64,000 nt of DNA from Streptomyces sp. Isolate_45 (GTDB lineage: Bacteria; Actinomycetota; Actinomycetes; Streptomycetales; Streptomycetaceae): NCBI RefSeq assembly GCF_024721315.2, contig NZ_JANFAK020000002.1, forward strand, positions 90,740-154,739, given 5' to 3'. Below the pieces are notes generated by a model. The model saw only the letters and a list, made by a program, of their open reading frames with translations, searched no databases and was not told the DNA's origin. Below, piece by piece: positions 17,478 to 27,177 of the stretch; the stretch's first letter is position 1; each line of letters begins with the position of its first letter. A program made the position numbers and the translations under genes.

Positions 17478-17776
17478 TGGCGGTGGGCACCTGCGCAGTC
17501 CCGGGGCGTGCCCCGGGCACCTGGTGACCATCGCGGGCCTGCCGGGCGCAATCGTCGAACTTTCCGAGCATCGGCGACAACAACAACGACGCAGGGCCAC
17601 CGACAGGCGCCGCCGGCCGGTGCGAGGGAAACCCGCGCGCCCGCCGACTGGTGCGCGCACGCACCTCGGTATCGGTCGGCGGGCGTACCCGACGAGCTGG
17701 GAGGCTACGGACGAGGTAATCGTCACCCATCGACTCGGGGGAAAGTGGCAGTGCCACTCCGGAGGGATTTCCTCGC

Positions 17777-20626
17777 TCATCTGCTGACGCGGCGCCATTG
17801 TTGCTGGGCGCTGCCATCGAAAGTCTGTTGTTCGAGGGTGGAGCCGTCCGCGGCGGAGCGGTTGGTGATGCCGAGTACCTTGCCACTGCGGGCGCAGGTG
17901 AGGGTGATGTGGCCGTCGCCGGTTTCGGTCACCTTCCAGAACTGGTTGTCGGCGTATGTGGGGTTCCACTGGACGAGTTTTGCTCCGTCCTCGGTCCCGC
18001 CGCCCCTGATGTCCCAGGCCAGCCCGTGAGTGGTGCGGATGCGGTGCAGGTCGCTTCCCACGGGGATGAAGCGGAACTGTTGGTTGGGCGCTTCGCTCGG
18101 GGTGTACTGGATGAGCTCGGTGCCGGGGCTGGTGGAGGCGCCGGGGATGTCGACGGCCTTTCCGCTGTGGCGATTGATCAGCTGGAACACGGTGTGCTGG
18201 GCGGGCGGTGTGACGGTGACGGATCTGCTGGAGGGGATGGTGACGGTCGTGTTCCAGGCGCCGAAGACGACGGTGGTCGACCGTCCGGCCGGGCCGTGCA
18301 GCGTGGCGTTCGTGACTTGTCCGGACGACCATGCGAGGTCGACGGTGAGACCGCCTCGTACGCCGATGCCGGTGATCGAGCCGGAAGCGGCCCAAGCATC
18401 GGGCAGGGCCGGTAGCAGCTCGACGCGTCCGGGCCGGGACTGGACGAGCATTTCGAGCATCGCCACGGGCGTGCCGAAGTTGGCGTCGATCTGGAAGACG
18501 GACCAGCCGCCACGGCTGTACATGTCGAACAGGTTGATGGCGGAGCCGTTGCTGTGGCCGAGGGAGGGCTTGAGCACGGACATGACGCACTGGTACGCCT
18601 TGTCGGCGTGCTTGAGGTGGGCCCAGCAGATGGCGCGCCACGCGGTGGCCCAGCCGAAGCTTTCCATGCCGCGTTCCTCAAGGAGCTTGGTGGTGCCGGC
18701 AACGAGGGCGGTGGGGGAGTCCTGGAGGTTGATGCGGTCTCCGGGGAACAGGCCCATGTGCGCGGAGAGGTGGCGGTGGGCGGTTTCGCCGAGGTTGTCG
18801 TCGCCCATCCACTCGGCCAGCCGGCCGCTGGTCGCGCTGACCTCGGGCAGGTACAGCCTGCTCTGGAGGCCCGCGATGGTGGAAGCGTAGGAGGCGTCCC
18901 TGCCGAGTTCCGCCGCGGCGGCCCGGTAGTTCTTGAAGAGCTGCCAGACCAGCTCCTGGGCATAGGTGATGCCGCGGGCATCGTCGGGACCGTGTTCCGG
19001 GGACCAGTCGTGGTCGTCGATCAGGACCTGGCGGGCGGCGCCGGTCGCGGGGTCGGTCACGGTCGTCGTGATCAGCCGTGCCTGCCAGAACTGGCAGGCA
19101 CCCTTGAGTAGCGGGTAGATCTTGGCGAGGTGGGTGGTGTCCTGGGTGAATTCGTAGTGCTCGTACAGGCAGTTTCCCATCCACGCGTTGCCGGCCGGGT
19201 GCCACCACCAGCCGTTGCCGCCCCAGACGTTGGTGGATATGGCCAGAGTCCAGCCGGCCACGGTGCCGGAGGTGTTGCGGAAGCGGTTGCGGGAGTCCTG
19301 GAAGAGGTCCCTCGTTCTGGCCTGCCAGCCGGGGAGCTGCGCGACGCAGTAGTCGGTGAACGCGTCGAAGCACTCCGACAGGCCCGCCCGGTCGGGCAGC
19401 CAGTAGTTCATTTGGACGTTGATGTCGGTGTGGTAGTCGCTCATCCACTCGGGGGTGTTGGTGTCGATCCAAAGCCCTTGCAGATTGGTCGGGAGGCTGT
19501 CCCGGGACCCGGTGATCGTCAGATAGCGGCCGAACTCCAGATAGGCGGCCTCCAGCTCCGGGTCGGGTGCGGAGTCGGCCGCGGCCCGCGCCGCCAGTCG
19601 TGCGGGGGTGTCCAGCATTCGCTGCGCGGCTGTCGAGGTTCCCAGGTTCACCGACATCCGCTGCTGGAGCCGGTGGAAGTCCGCGACGTGCGTAGCCAGC
19701 AGTGCCGTACCGGTCGCCGCCGCCGCGGTCGCCGTCCTGCTGCGGGCCACGGTCAGCGGGGCCAGTGCGGGGTCCTTGTAGGCCACGGAGGCGTCGGCCG
19801 TGTAGTTGGTGCCGCCGGACAGGATCAGCACGACCTCGGTGCAGTCCATGAACGTCACCTTCGGGCCCGCCGCCGAGACGCTGCCGCCCGTACCGACCGC
19901 CTTGAGCAGGGCCGCGTACTTCAGCGCGTTGGGCAGCGCCGCAGCGAACCAGACCTCCGACGTGTCGGCATTGGCCATCACCGTCTCGTCCCGCGTTCCG
20001 GCGAGGGTCAGCGACCCCGTGCAGGAGCCGCCGCCGCTCTGTGAGAGGCGTACGACGATGACGTCGTCCGGGTGGCTGGCGAACACCTCGCGGCGGTACG
20101 TCACGCCCCCGAACTCGTACGAGACGGTGACCAGGCCATTGCTCATGTCGAGGGAGCGGCGGTACCCGCTGATCGCCGAGCCGGTGTGGGCCGGAATCTC
20201 CAGGTGGGCCTTGGCCAACATGCCGAAGGCGCCGAAGTCGTCCGTGCCGTAGGGGAACTGCCCGTCGGACTGGAGCGCGGCGTTGGCGTGGCCCGTCCAC
20301 AGCGTCGCGTCCGCGAGGACGAGCGTGTCCCGGACCGGGTCGCCGGACACCAGCGCGCCCAGCCGCCCGTTGCCCACGGGAAGGCCCTCCTCCATGATCA
20401 CGCTTTCCCGGCCCGGCGAGCGGTACCAGAGCGTGACGGCCTCGTTCTCGGGAACCGGTGACAGCCTGCTCGGACGCGTCACCGCGGCCGCGGCAGGAGC
20501 GAACTCGGGAAGCGACGACATCGCGAACAACGCCCCGAGAGCGGCGGCTGCTCTCAGGACGCCACGGCGGGACACCTCGGGATCGCCGTCCGCTGCCGGT
20601 GGGTGGGGGGTGGGGTTGAACGTCAC
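17777..20626 (-). CDS. exported GH95 alpha-L-fucosidase/alpha-L-galactosidase with C-terminal ricin-type lectin
   Basis: A 949-residue secreted glycosidase. The GTG start at 20624-20626 has AAGGAG seven bases upstream. A twin-arginine signal (SRRGVLRAAAALGALFAMSS) is followed by the N-terminal beta-sandwich (LWYRSPGRESVIMEEGLPVG, GNGRLGALVSGD), then the alpha/alpha-barrel. GH95 landmarks are DINVQMNYW (the Asn pair that supports catalysis), DDHDWSPEHG and GWSVFQIDANFG (the Asp of the usual QIDGNFG). The last ~140 residues carry QxW-type ricin beta-trefoil repeats (FQLINRHSGKAVDI, NQFWKVTETGDG, QQQWRRV) for polysaccharide binding. GH95 enzymes remove terminal alpha-1,2-L-fucose or alpha-L-galactose; L-fucose decorates arabinogalactan proteins. 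It is downstream of the aldo-keto reductase and ABC genes, probably in one operon. Confidence 0.92.
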   Translation of the reverse strand: MTFNPTPHPPAADGDPEVSRRGVLRAAAALGALFAMSSLPEFAPAAAAVTRPSRLSPVPENEAVTLWYRSPGRESVIMEEGLPVGNGRLGALVSGDPVRDTLVLADATLWTGHANAALQSDGQFPYGTDDFGAFGMLAKAHLEIPAHTGSAISGYRRSLDMSNGLVTVSYEFGGVTYRREVFASHPDDVIVVRLSQSGGGSCTGSLTLAGTRDETVMANADTSEVWFAAALPNALKYAALLKAVGTGGSVSAAGPKVTFMDCTEVVLILSGGTNYTADASVAYKDPALAPLTVARSRTATAAAATGTALLATHVADFHRLQQRMSVNLGTSTAAQRMLDTPARLAARAAADSAPDPELEAAYLEFGRYLTITGSRDSLPTNLQGLWIDTNTPEWMSDYHTDINVQMNYWLPDRAGLSECFDAFTDYCVAQLPGWQARTRDLFQDSRNRFRNTSGTVAGWTLAISTNVWGGNGWWWHPAGNAWMGNCLYEHYEFTQDTTHLAKIYPLLKGACQFWQARLITTTVTDPATGAARQVLIDDHDWSPEHGPDDARGITYAQELVWQLFKNYRAAAAELGRDASYASTIAGLQSRLYLPEVSATSGRLAEWMGDDNLGETAHRHLSAHMGLFPGDRINLQDSPTALVAGTTKLLEERGMESFGWATAWRAICWAHLKHADKAYQCVMSVLKPSLGHSNGSAINLFDMYSRGGWSVFQIDANFGTPVAMLEMLVQSRPGRVELLPALPDAWAASGSITGIGVRGGLTVDLAWSSGQVTNATLHGPAGRSTTVVFGAWNTTVTIPSSRSVTVTPPAQHTVFQLINRHSGKAVDIPGASTSPGTELIQYTPSEAPNQQFRFIPVGSDLHRIRTTHGLAWDIRGGGTEDGAKLVQWNPTYADNQFWKVTETGDGHITLTCARSGKVLGITNRSAADGSTLEQQTFDGSAQQQWRRVSR

Positions 20627-20732
20627 GCTGCTGCTCCTTCGGTCGACAGGATTTCGCATCGTTACGGTGTTCTTGCCGTTCGTTCCGTGCGGGCTGAGGC
20701 AGTTACCTGTCCGGAGACAGCCGCAGACATGG

Positions 20733-21722
20733 TCAGCGGGTCAGCAGATCGATCTCCATCAGCTCCTCCTCCGACAGAGGTGCCCGGTGCAGCGCGTCCA
20801 GATTCTGGTCCAGTTGGATCACACTGCTCGCGCCGGTGATCACCGACACCACCCGGGGGTCGCGCAGCACCCAGGAGATCGCAAGTTGTGCCAGGCTCTG
20901 TCCGCGTCCCTCGGCGAGCTTGCCCAGGGCGCGCAGCCGCTCCAGTCGGGCGCCGGTCAGCGCCTCCTCCTTGAGGAAGTGTCCGACCGACATCCGCGAA
21001 CCGGCGGGCACCTCGCCGGAAAGGTACCGATCCGTCAGCAGCCCCTGAGCGAGGGGTGAGTAGGCGATCAGACCGGTTCCGGTGTCACCCACGGCGTCCA
21101 GCAGTCCGTCCTCGGGAGCGCGGTCGAGGATCGAGTACCGGGCCTGGTTCAGCAGCACCGGCGTGCCCAGTTCCCGCAGGATCGCCACCGCCTCGCGGTG
21201 TTGCTCGGCGGGGTAGTTGGAGATGCCGGCGTGCAGCGCCCGGCCGGAGCGCACCGCCGTGTCGAGCGCCCCCATGGTCTCCGTGAGCGGGGTCTCGGGA
21301 TCGTAGCGGTGTGAATAGAAGACATCCACGTACTCCAGGCCCATCCTCCGCAGCGACTGGTCCAGGCTCGCCAACAGGTGCTTACGGCTGCCGCCGTTCC
21401 CGTACGGGCCGGGCCACATGTCGTAGCCCGCCTTGGACGCGATGAACAGTTCGTCCCGGTACGGGCGGAAGTCCTGTGCGAACAGGTGGCCGAAGTTGCG
21501 CTCCGCGCTCCCGTACGGCGGCCCGTAGTTGTTCGCGAGGTCGAAGTGAGTGACACCCCGGTCGAAGGCCCGACGCAGCACTGCGCGCTGTACCTCCAGC
21601 GGCACGGTGTCGCCGAAGTTGTGCCACAGGCCCAACGACACGGCAGGTAGCTGAACACCACTGCGTCCGGCGCGACGGTAGGTCATGGCGGCGTAACGGC
21701 CCTGTTCGACCTGGTAGTTCAT
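20733..21722 (-). CDS. aldo-keto reductase, L-glyceraldehyde-3-phosphate reductase type
   Basis: A 329-residue cytoplasmic AKR. The catalytic tetrad is visible as DLANNYGPPYGSAE (Asp/Tyr), FIASKAGYDMWPGPYG (Lys) and YSHRYDPETPL (His); the latter two stretches are hallmarks of the YghZ/AKR14 group that reduces L-glyceraldehyde 3-phosphate and methylglyoxal. ATG 21720-21722 (MNYQVEQGRYAAMTYRRAG) is chosen because AGGATGG lies upstream. It follows the binding-protein gene by 69 bases. In this locus it may reduce an aldehyde or aldose released from the glycan. A half-site resembling the locus operator (21765-21780) precedes it. Confidence 0.88.
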   Translation of the reverse strand: MNYQVEQGRYAAMTYRRAGRSGVQLPAVSLGLWHNFGDTVPLEVQRAVLRRAFDRGVTHFDLANNYGPPYGSAERNFGHLFAQDFRPYRDELFIASKAGYDMWPGPYGNGGSRKHLLASLDQSLRRMGLEYVDVFYSHRYDPETPLTETMGALDTAVRSGRALHAGISNYPAEQHREAVAILRELGTPVLLNQARYSILDRAPEDGLLDAVGDTGTGLIAYSPLAQGLLTDRYLSGEVPAGSRMSVGHFLKEEALTGARLERLRALGKLAEGRGQSLAQLAISWVLRDPRVVSVITGASSVIQLDQNLDALHRAPLSEEELMEIDLLTR

Positions 21723-21764
21723 GTTGACCATCCTGCCTGCATTCCACCGGAAACGGAACTGAAT

Positions 21765-21780
21765 CAACATGTATAAACAT
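21765..21780. promoter_or_regulatory. half-site of the shared LacI-type operator
   Basis: CAACATGTATAAACAT, 43 bases before the aldo-keto reductase start, keeps the right half (TAAACAT) of the consensus ATGTTTRCGTAAACAT but not the left. It could be a weak or degenerate site controlling the AKR-GH95 part of the operon. Confidence 0.35.
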
Positions 21781-21791
21781 GAGTGGGCGCG

Positions 21792-23123
21792 CTATTCGGC
21801 GACGGTAAACCCTTGTTCTTTGCCGTACTTGGCACTTGTGGCCCTCCAGGCCGCCAGCCCTTGGGTCAGTGTCGTCGAGGAGACGTAGGCCTTGCCGACG
21901 GTGTCGTTGAAGACGGAGTTCGCGTACACCTGATAGGGCAGGTATGACCAGCCCGTGCCGACGTCACGTGCGGCGTCGGCCAGGATTCGGTTGGCCTGCT
22001 GACCCCCGAAGTAGGGGAACGGCGTGTCCAGGAAGGCCTGAGATTCCAGGTCTGCCCGGGTGGCGGGGAAGGCGCCGTCGGCGGAGCGGCCGGTGGCGCC
22101 GGCTCCCGTGGTCGCGTACTCGATGAAGGCGTAGGCCAGCGCCTTGTTCTTCGACGCCTTCGGCACGGCGAGGGAGCTGCCGCCGTTCTCCGCCCCGACC
22201 TTGGCACCCTTGGTCCACTGGGGGAGGGGTGCCACGCGCCAGTCACCCGACGCGGCGGGAGCGCCGGAGGCGAAGTTGGCGGGCATCCAGGCGCCGATGG
22301 ACAGGGTCGCGATGCTGCCGTCCGACAGACCCTTGTACCACTCGTCGCTCCAGGAGGTGACGGGCGCGAGCAGCCGCTCGTCGATGAGCTTCTGCCAGGT
22401 ACCCGCGTACGAAGCCGTGCCGGCGTCGCCGAAGTCGATGCCGATTTCGGTCCCCTCCACCTTGTAGGGGCGTCCGCCCGCCTGCCAGATCAGGCTGGTC
22501 GTGGCGCCGGCGTCGCCGGTGTCGTTCGTGATGTAGAGCTTCGGGTCCGCCTTGTGCAGGGCGCGCGCCGCTTCGACGTACTCGTCCCACGTGGTGGGGA
22601 CGGCGACGCCGTGCCGGTCGAAGACCTTCTTGTTGTAGAACAGTGCCATCGGCCCGGAGTCCATGGGGAGGGCGTAGATCCCCTTGCCGTACTTGACCGC
22701 GCTCCAGGGACCGGTGGTGAAGGCCTGGTCGTGGGCGGACGCGCCGTAGGGGGAGAGTTCCTCCAGGGATTTGCCGATGGCGAACTGGCCGATGGCGTAG
22801 TACTCGACCTGGGCCACGTCCGGGGCTCCCGAACCGGCGGCGACGGCGTTCTGGAGCGCGGTGTACTGCTTGTTGTTCGTGCCTGCGTTGACGAGCTCGA
22901 TGTCCACCTTCGGATACTTCTTCTCGAAGTCGGCGGCCACCTTCTTCAGGGTGGGTTCCCACGCCCACACCGTCACCTTGCCCCCGGCTTCGAGCGCTGA
23001 CGCCACGTCCTTCGCGGAACTGTCGGGCCCGGGGTCCGGTGACCCGCAGGAGGTGGCGCCGAGGGTCAGGGCGCACGTCGCGGCGACGGCGGCGAGGATC
23101 CGGCGGCGGCTGTTCGTTCTCAT
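21792..23123 (-). CDS. sugar ABC transporter substrate-binding lipoprotein
   Basis: A 443-residue extracellular solute-binding protein of family 1. The signal peptide MRTNSRRRILAAVAATCALT ends in the lipobox LGATSC, so Cys26 is lipidated. WAWEPTLKKVAADFEKKYPK VD and ALQNAVAAGSGAPDVAQVEY are typical of the oligosaccharide-binding cluster. The start at ATG 23121-23123 has GGAG upstream, and a longer frame extends to 23258 without support. The two permease genes lie directly upstream on the same strand. No ATPase is encoded nearby, which is normal in Streptomyces, where the shared MsiK ATPase energises such systems. Probable cargo is a galacto-oligosaccharide. Confidence 0.9.
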   Translation of the reverse strand: MRTNSRRRILAAVAATCALTLGATSCGSPDPGPDSSAKDVASALEAGGKVTVWAWEPTLKKVAADFEKKYPKVDIELVNAGTNNKQYTALQNAVAAGSGAPDVAQVEYYAIGQFAIGKSLEELSPYGASAHDQAFTTGPWSAVKYGKGIYALPMDSGPMALFYNKKVFDRHGVAVPTTWDEYVEAARALHKADPKLYITNDTGDAGATTSLIWQAGGRPYKVEGTEIGIDFGDAGTASYAGTWQKLIDERLLAPVTSWSDEWYKGLSDGSIATLSIGAWMPANFASGAPAASGDWRVAPLPQWTKGAKVGAENGGSSLAVPKASKNKALAYAFIEYATTGAGATGRSADGAFPATRADLESQAFLDTPFPYFGGQQANRILADAARDVGTGWSYLPYQVYANSVFNDTVGKAYVSSTTLTQGLAAWRATSAKYGKEQGFTVAE

Positions 23124-23193
23124 CGGTGGTGCTCCTGGTTCGGTGTGGGGATGAGGTGGACGGGGGTCGGGACGAGGGGCGGAGCCGGGCGCG

Positions 23194-24198
23194 TCACTCC
23201 TTGACGCTGCCGGCGGCCAGACCTGACTGCCAGTAGCGCTGGAGCAGAAGGAACACACCGACGATCGGCGCGATGGTGAGCAGCGATCCGGTGATGATGA
23301 GGTCGAAGACGGGCTCGCCCCCCGCGGTCCTGGCCTGGGCGCTCCACGCGTTCAGACCGAGAGTGAGCGGGTACCAGTCCGGATCCTTGATCATGATCAG
23401 CGGCAGGAAGTAGTTGTTCCAGGTCGCGACCATGGAGAAGAGCAGTACCGTCACCGTTCCCGGCATCAGCAGGGGCAGGGCGATCCTGAAGAAGATGCGC
23501 AGTTCGCCCGCACCGTCGATGCGGGCGGCTTCGAGCAGTTCGGGAGGCACCGCTTCGGAGGTGAACACCCACATCAGGTAGAGCCCGAAGGGCGAGATGA
23601 GGGAGGGGATGATCACCGCCCAAGGGGTGTTGGCCAGGCCCATGCCGCTGAACATCAGGAACGTGGGGACGGCGAGGGCCGTGCCGGGGACGGCCACGGC
23701 CCCGATGACGACGGCGAACACGGCTCTGCGGCCCGGGAACTCGTACACGGCCAGCGCGTATCCGCCGAGGACGGCGAGCAGCGTCGCACCGCCCGCGCCA
23801 GCGGCGACGTACAGCAGCGTGTTCATCGTCCAGCGGACGAAGGCGCCGTCGTCGTAGGCCAGTGTGCGGGAGATGTTGTCCCAGAGCTGGAAGTCCTTGC
23901 CGACCCACAGGCCGAAGGAGTCGAGGAGGTCCTCCTGGTCCTTGGTCGCGTTGATCACCAGCCATGCCAGAGGCAGGAGGGAGTAGATGAGGACCAGTCC
24001 GGTCACCAGGGTCAGCGGGATGCTGGGCCTGGGGTCGAGGGGGGTGTGGGGCCGTCGGCTGCGCCGGGGCGGTGCCGCGCGGGACGGTTCGGCGGCCGGG
24101 GGTCTGCGCGATCCGGTCGCACTGCGCTTCGGGTCCGTGCCGGAGCGGACGGTGCGCTCCCTCGTGTCCGAGGAGACACCGCTCGGGTCCGTGATCAT
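23194..24198 (-). CDS. sugar ABC transporter permease, MalG type
   Basis: A 334-residue inner-membrane protein with six predicted helices. The first, LTLVTGLVLIYSLLPLAWLV, is preceded by a basic cytoplasmic tail of about 60 residues. The EAA loop that docks the ATPase reads PPELLEAARIDGAGELRIFF, and the C-terminus YWQSGLAAGSVKE is typical of CUT1 MalG proteins. ATG 24196-24198 is selected: AAGGGCTGAG in front of it overlaps the end of the upstream permease gene, whose stop lies four bases away, so translation is probably coupled. It partners with the 24203-25123 permease. Confidence 0.92.
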   Translation of the reverse strand: MITDPSGVSSDTRERTVRSGTDPKRSATGSRRPPAAEPSRAAPPRRSRRPHTPLDPRPSIPLTLVTGLVLIYSLLPLAWLVINATKDQEDLLDSFGLWVGKDFQLWDNISRTLAYDDGAFVRWTMNTLLYVAAGAGGATLLAVLGGYALAVYEFPGRRAVFAVVIGAVAVPGTALAVPTFLMFSGMGLANTPWAVIIPSLISPFGLYLMWVFTSEAVPPELLEAARIDGAGELRIFFRIALPLLMPGTVTVLLFSMVATWNNYFLPLIMIKDPDWYPLTLGLNAWSAQARTAGGEPVFDLIITGSLLTIAPIVGVFLLLQRYWQSGLAAGSVKE

Positions 24199-24202
24199 GT
24201 GC

Positions 24203-25123
24203 TCAGCCCTTCCGCATGCCGCGGAGCTGGACCGCGTAGGCGATGGCCGCGGTGAAGACGCCCATGACGATGGCGATGGTCGCGGCGTAGTTGTGCTGCT
24301 GCCCGGAGAAGGCGAGCGAGTACGTGTAGAGGTTCGGGGTGTAGTCCGTCGTGATCGCGTTGGGCGCGAGGTTCTGCATGATGCTCGGCTCGTTGAACAG
24401 CTGGAAGCTGCCGATGATCGAGAAGATCGTCGCGATGACCACCGCGCTGCGGATGGCCGGCAGTTTGATCGCGGTGACGATGCGCCACTCCCCGGCACCG
24501 TCGATGGCGGCCGCTTCGTAGAGGGAGCGCGGAACCACCTTCAGGGCGGCATAGAAGATCAAGGTGTTGTAGCCGACGAACTCCCAGGTCACGACGTTGC
24601 CTATGGAGGCGAGGACCAGTGCGGGGGAGAGCGGGTCGGGCAGGGACAGGCCGAAAGCGTCGTTCACGTTGCCCACCAGGCCGAACCTGGCGCCGTAGAT
24701 GAAACCCCACATCAGGCTGGCCACCACGGCCGGTACCGCGTAGGGCAGGAACACGGCCATCCTGAAAAAGGCCTTGCCGTACAGCCGGCCGCTGTCAATG
24801 GCGAGCGCGACGAGCAACGCGATCCCCAGCATGATCGGCACTTGGACGAGCAGGAACAGCCCGATCCGGGCCGACCCCTCCCAGAACCGCGCGTCGGCGA
24901 GCGCCTGGAGATAGTTGTCCGCGCCGACGAAGGAGGTGCCGCCGATGAGACGGTCGCGCATCAGGCTGAGGTAGAAGGCGTATCCGATGGGAGCCAGGAA
25001 GACGAGGGTGAACACCGCTGCGAACGGTCCGGTGAACCCCCAGCCGACGAGGGCGTTGCGACGTGTGCGGGAACGTGAACGGGGCGGGGGGACTGCTTTT
25101 GCCGGTGCCGGCAGGAGCGTCAT
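24203..25123 (-). CDS. sugar ABC transporter permease, MalF type
   Basis: A 306-residue CUT1 permease, first gene of its operon. The six membrane spans begin with VGWGFTGPFAAVFTLVFLAP I, and the ATPase-docking loop is VPRSLYEAAAIDGAGEWRIV. AAGGACCCACC precedes the ATG at 25121-25123. The upstream region carries a 16-bp palindrome (25225-25240) about 100 bases before the start, shared with other genes of the locus. Gene order permease-permease-binding protein is unusual, since the binding protein is normally first. Confidence 0.92.
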   Translation of the reverse strand: MTLLPAPAKAVPPPRSRSRTRRNALVGWGFTGPFAAVFTLVFLAPIGYAFYLSLMRDRLIGGTSFVGADNYLQALADARFWEGSARIGLFLLVQVPIMLGIALLVALAIDSGRLYGKAFFRMAVFLPYAVPAVVASLMWGFIYGARFGLVGNVNDAFGLSLPDPLSPALVLASIGNVVTWEFVGYNTLIFYAALKVVPRSLYEAAAIDGAGEWRIVTAIKLPAIRSAVVIATIFSIIGSFQLFNEPSIMQNLAPNAITTDYTPNLYTYSLAFSGQQHNYAATIAIVMGVFTAAIAYAVQLRGMRKG

Positions 25124-25224
25124 GGTGGGTCCTTGTGTCAGTGACCTTCAGGCCCGCGACGGAGGGGAGGAGATGACGGCCTCCGGGCCGGAAATCGGCC
25201 TCGTGGGGCAGGACCTGATGAGAA

Positions 25225-25240
25225 ATGTTTACGTAATCAT
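25225..25240. promoter_or_regulatory. LacI-type operator before the MalFG-type ABC operon
   Basis: ATGTTTACGTAATCAT matches the locus consensus ATGTTTRCGTAAACAT at 15 of 16 positions. The palindrome is centred on CG as in most LacI-family operators. It lies in the 505-base gap between the ABC operon and the first GH43 gene, which otherwise contains no gene. Confidence 0.7.
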
Positions 25241-25495
25241 CGGTAGCGCGATGGTGGCACTCCTGCCCAGGAGCGTCAAGCGTCCGGCGCCCCCTCGGCC
25301 GAAATATTGACTGCCGGACGGCGAGGCCTGTCCGACGATGCATCTTCGCGGGCAGCCGGCTGTACCCGCCGGACGCAACTCGGCTCATCACAAGTGAGGT
25401 TGGGCGCGGAAGCTCCATCCGGGCCCGTTGAGAACGATTGGCGTCCAACTGCTTGACAGGCACCGACGCGGCTTCCAGACTCGCAGCCAACCGGA

Positions 25496-25511
25496 GTGTT
25501 TACGTAAACAT
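25496..25511. promoter_or_regulatory. LacI-type operator before the first GH43 gene
   Basis: GTGTTTACGTAAACAT differs from a perfect palindrome at one outer base. It lies 118 bases before the GH43 start and about 255 bases from the site facing the ABC operon, so one repressor could control both directions. Confidence 0.75.
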
Positions 25512-25628
25512 TACCGGGGTGAAACACCGAGTTCACCGGGGTCGGCGTCATCGCCGGGTCCGAAGGCGCGGGCACACCTGCCCGCGCCGCGCACCTCTCA
25601 CCCGCCCGCCAGCCAGCAAGAGGTACCC

Positions 25629-27083
25629 ATGCGACGTCACCCCCCGCACCTTTCAGCCCTGTTCGCCGTCGTGGCAGCCCTGTTCGCGAGCCTCCTCGGC
25701 GGTCTCGGCACCGCTGCGGCCTCTCCTTCCCCGGTCACCGTCATCAACGCGACGCAATTCACCGATCCTGCGGGCCGTCCCGTCCATGCCCATGGCGGAG
25801 GGGTCATCAAGGTGGACGACCACTACTACTGGTTCGGAGAGGACCGGAACCCCGACAACAGCTTTCGGTACGTTTCCGCCTACCGCTCCACCGACCTCAA
25901 GACGTGGGAGTTCCGCGGCCACGTCCTGTCCCAGGCAACCGACCCGGAGTTGGCCACCGCCAACATCGAACGCCCCAAGGTGATGTACAACCGCGCCAAC
26001 GGACAGTTCGTCATGTGGATGCACAAGGAAGGCAGCGCCACCGACTACAGCGAGGCCCGTGCCGCCGTGGCCGTCTCCTCCACGGTCGACGGTGAGTATT
26101 CCTGGCGCGGGAGTTTCCGGCCGCTGGGGCACATGTCCCGGGACATCACGACCTTCGTGGACACCGACGGCACCGGCTACATGATCTCCGCCGCCAACGA
26201 GAACGCGGACCTGCACGTCTACCGGCTCACCGCGGACTACACCGGCGTCGATACCCAGGTGCAGAAGTTGTGGGCCGGTCAGTGGCGCGAGGCTCCGGCC
26301 CTGTTCAAGCGCGACGGCGTCTACTTCCTGGTGACGTCCGGCGCCACCGGCTGGTCCCCCAACCAGCAGAAGTACGGCACGGCGGACAGCATCACCGGCA
26401 CCTGGAGCTCGCTGCGGGACCTGGGCGACGGCAGGACCTACGGCTCCCAGACGGCCTTCGTGCTGCCCGTCGAGGGAACGTCCGGTGCCACCGACTACCT
26501 GTACATGGGCGACCGCTGGGGCAACTCCATGGGCGGCACGGTCAACGACTCGCAGTACATCTGGCTTCCGTTGAAGTTCCCGACCAGGACCACCCTGTCC
26601 ATGGACTACTACCCCCGGATCATCATCTCGACGGAAACCGGCACCGTGCGGGGCACGGGGGACTGGAGCACCCTGTCCGCCGCGCACAGCGGCAAGTGCG
26701 CCGATGCCGCCGATTGGTCGGTGGCCGAAGGCGCCACGCTGATCCAGTGGGCCTGCGCCTCGGGCAGCGTCAACCAGCAGGTGTGGTTCCAAGGCGCGGG
26801 AGACGGCACGGTACGGATCATGCTCCGCCACAGCGGGAAGTGTCTCGCGGTCCGGGAGGCGTCCCCCGATGACGGCGCCGCCGTCGTGCAGGCCACCTGC
26901 GGTGACGCGCCCGGACAGAGGTGGAGGACGGCGCAGGCCGGCCCGACCGGGACGCGGCTCGTCGCCCAGCACAGCGGCAAGTGCCTCGATGTCGCGAACC
27001 GCTCCTGGGCCGACGGCGCCCGGCTCGTCCAGTGGACGTGCAACGGCGGCGACAATCAGACGTGGCGACGCTCAGCCGTCTGA
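25629..27083 (+). CDS. secreted GH43 exo-beta-1,3-galactanase-like enzyme with ricin-type lectin
   Basis: A 484-residue secreted enzyme. A Sec signal peptide (residues 1-31) precedes a five-bladed GH43 domain beginning HAHGGGVIKVDDHYYWFGED. This and the motifs IERPKVMYN (Glu114), WREAPALF (Glu221) and YGSQTAF (Gln274) match subfamily 24, whose members remove galactose or galactobiose from the beta-1,3-galactan backbone of type II arabinogalactan using a Glu acid and an unusual Gln/Glu partner instead of the Asp base. Spacing of these residues fits the characterised fungal enzyme as I remember it. A ricin B-type lectin with QxW motifs fills residues 345-484. ATG 25629 follows AAGAGG. A long hairpin terminates it. 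Confidence 0.88.
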   Translation: MRRHPPHLSALFAVVAALFASLLGGLGTAAASPSPVTVINATQFTDPAGRPVHAHGGGVIKVDDHYYWFGEDRNPDNSFRYVSAYRSTDLKTWEFRGHVLSQATDPELATANIERPKVMYNRANGQFVMWMHKEGSATDYSEARAAVAVSSTVDGEYSWRGSFRPLGHMSRDITTFVDTDGTGYMISAANENADLHVYRLTADYTGVDTQVQKLWAGQWREAPALFKRDGVYFLVTSGATGWSPNQQKYGTADSITGTWSSLRDLGDGRTYGSQTAFVLPVEGTSGATDYLYMGDRWGNSMGGTVNDSQYIWLPLKFPTRTTLSMDYYPRIIISTETGTVRGTGDWSTLSAAHSGKCADAADWSVAEGATLIQWACASGSVNQQVWFQGAGDGTVRIMLRHSGKCLAVREASPDDGAAVVQATCGDAPGQRWRTAQAGPTGTRLVAQHSGKCLDVANRSWADGARLVQWTCNGGDNQTWRRSAV

Positions 27084-27111
27084 CCCGTCGCGCCCGCGCC
27101 CGGGCACCGCT

Positions 27112-27159
27112 GGGGCCGTGTTCCACTCAGTGCGAACGCACGGCGTGGAACACGGCCCC
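27112..27159. terminator. bidirectional terminator, 15-bp perfect stem
   Basis: GGGGCCGTGTTCCAC (27112-27126) pairs with GTGGAACACGGCCCC (27145-27159); an inner GTGCG/CGCAC stem closes the loop. It separates the convergent GH43 and GH35 genes. Confidence 0.85.
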
Positions 27160-27177
27160 GCACGGCCGCCGGGGCGG

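Noticed and set aside
17109..18641. Minus-strand open frame of 510 codons overlapping GH95, with a GNAT-like patch near 17360-17440
   Set aside because: Most of it is an out-of-frame shadow of the GH95 gene. The GNAT-like patch is short, has no start site and competes with a plus-strand frame that has a strong ribosome binding site.
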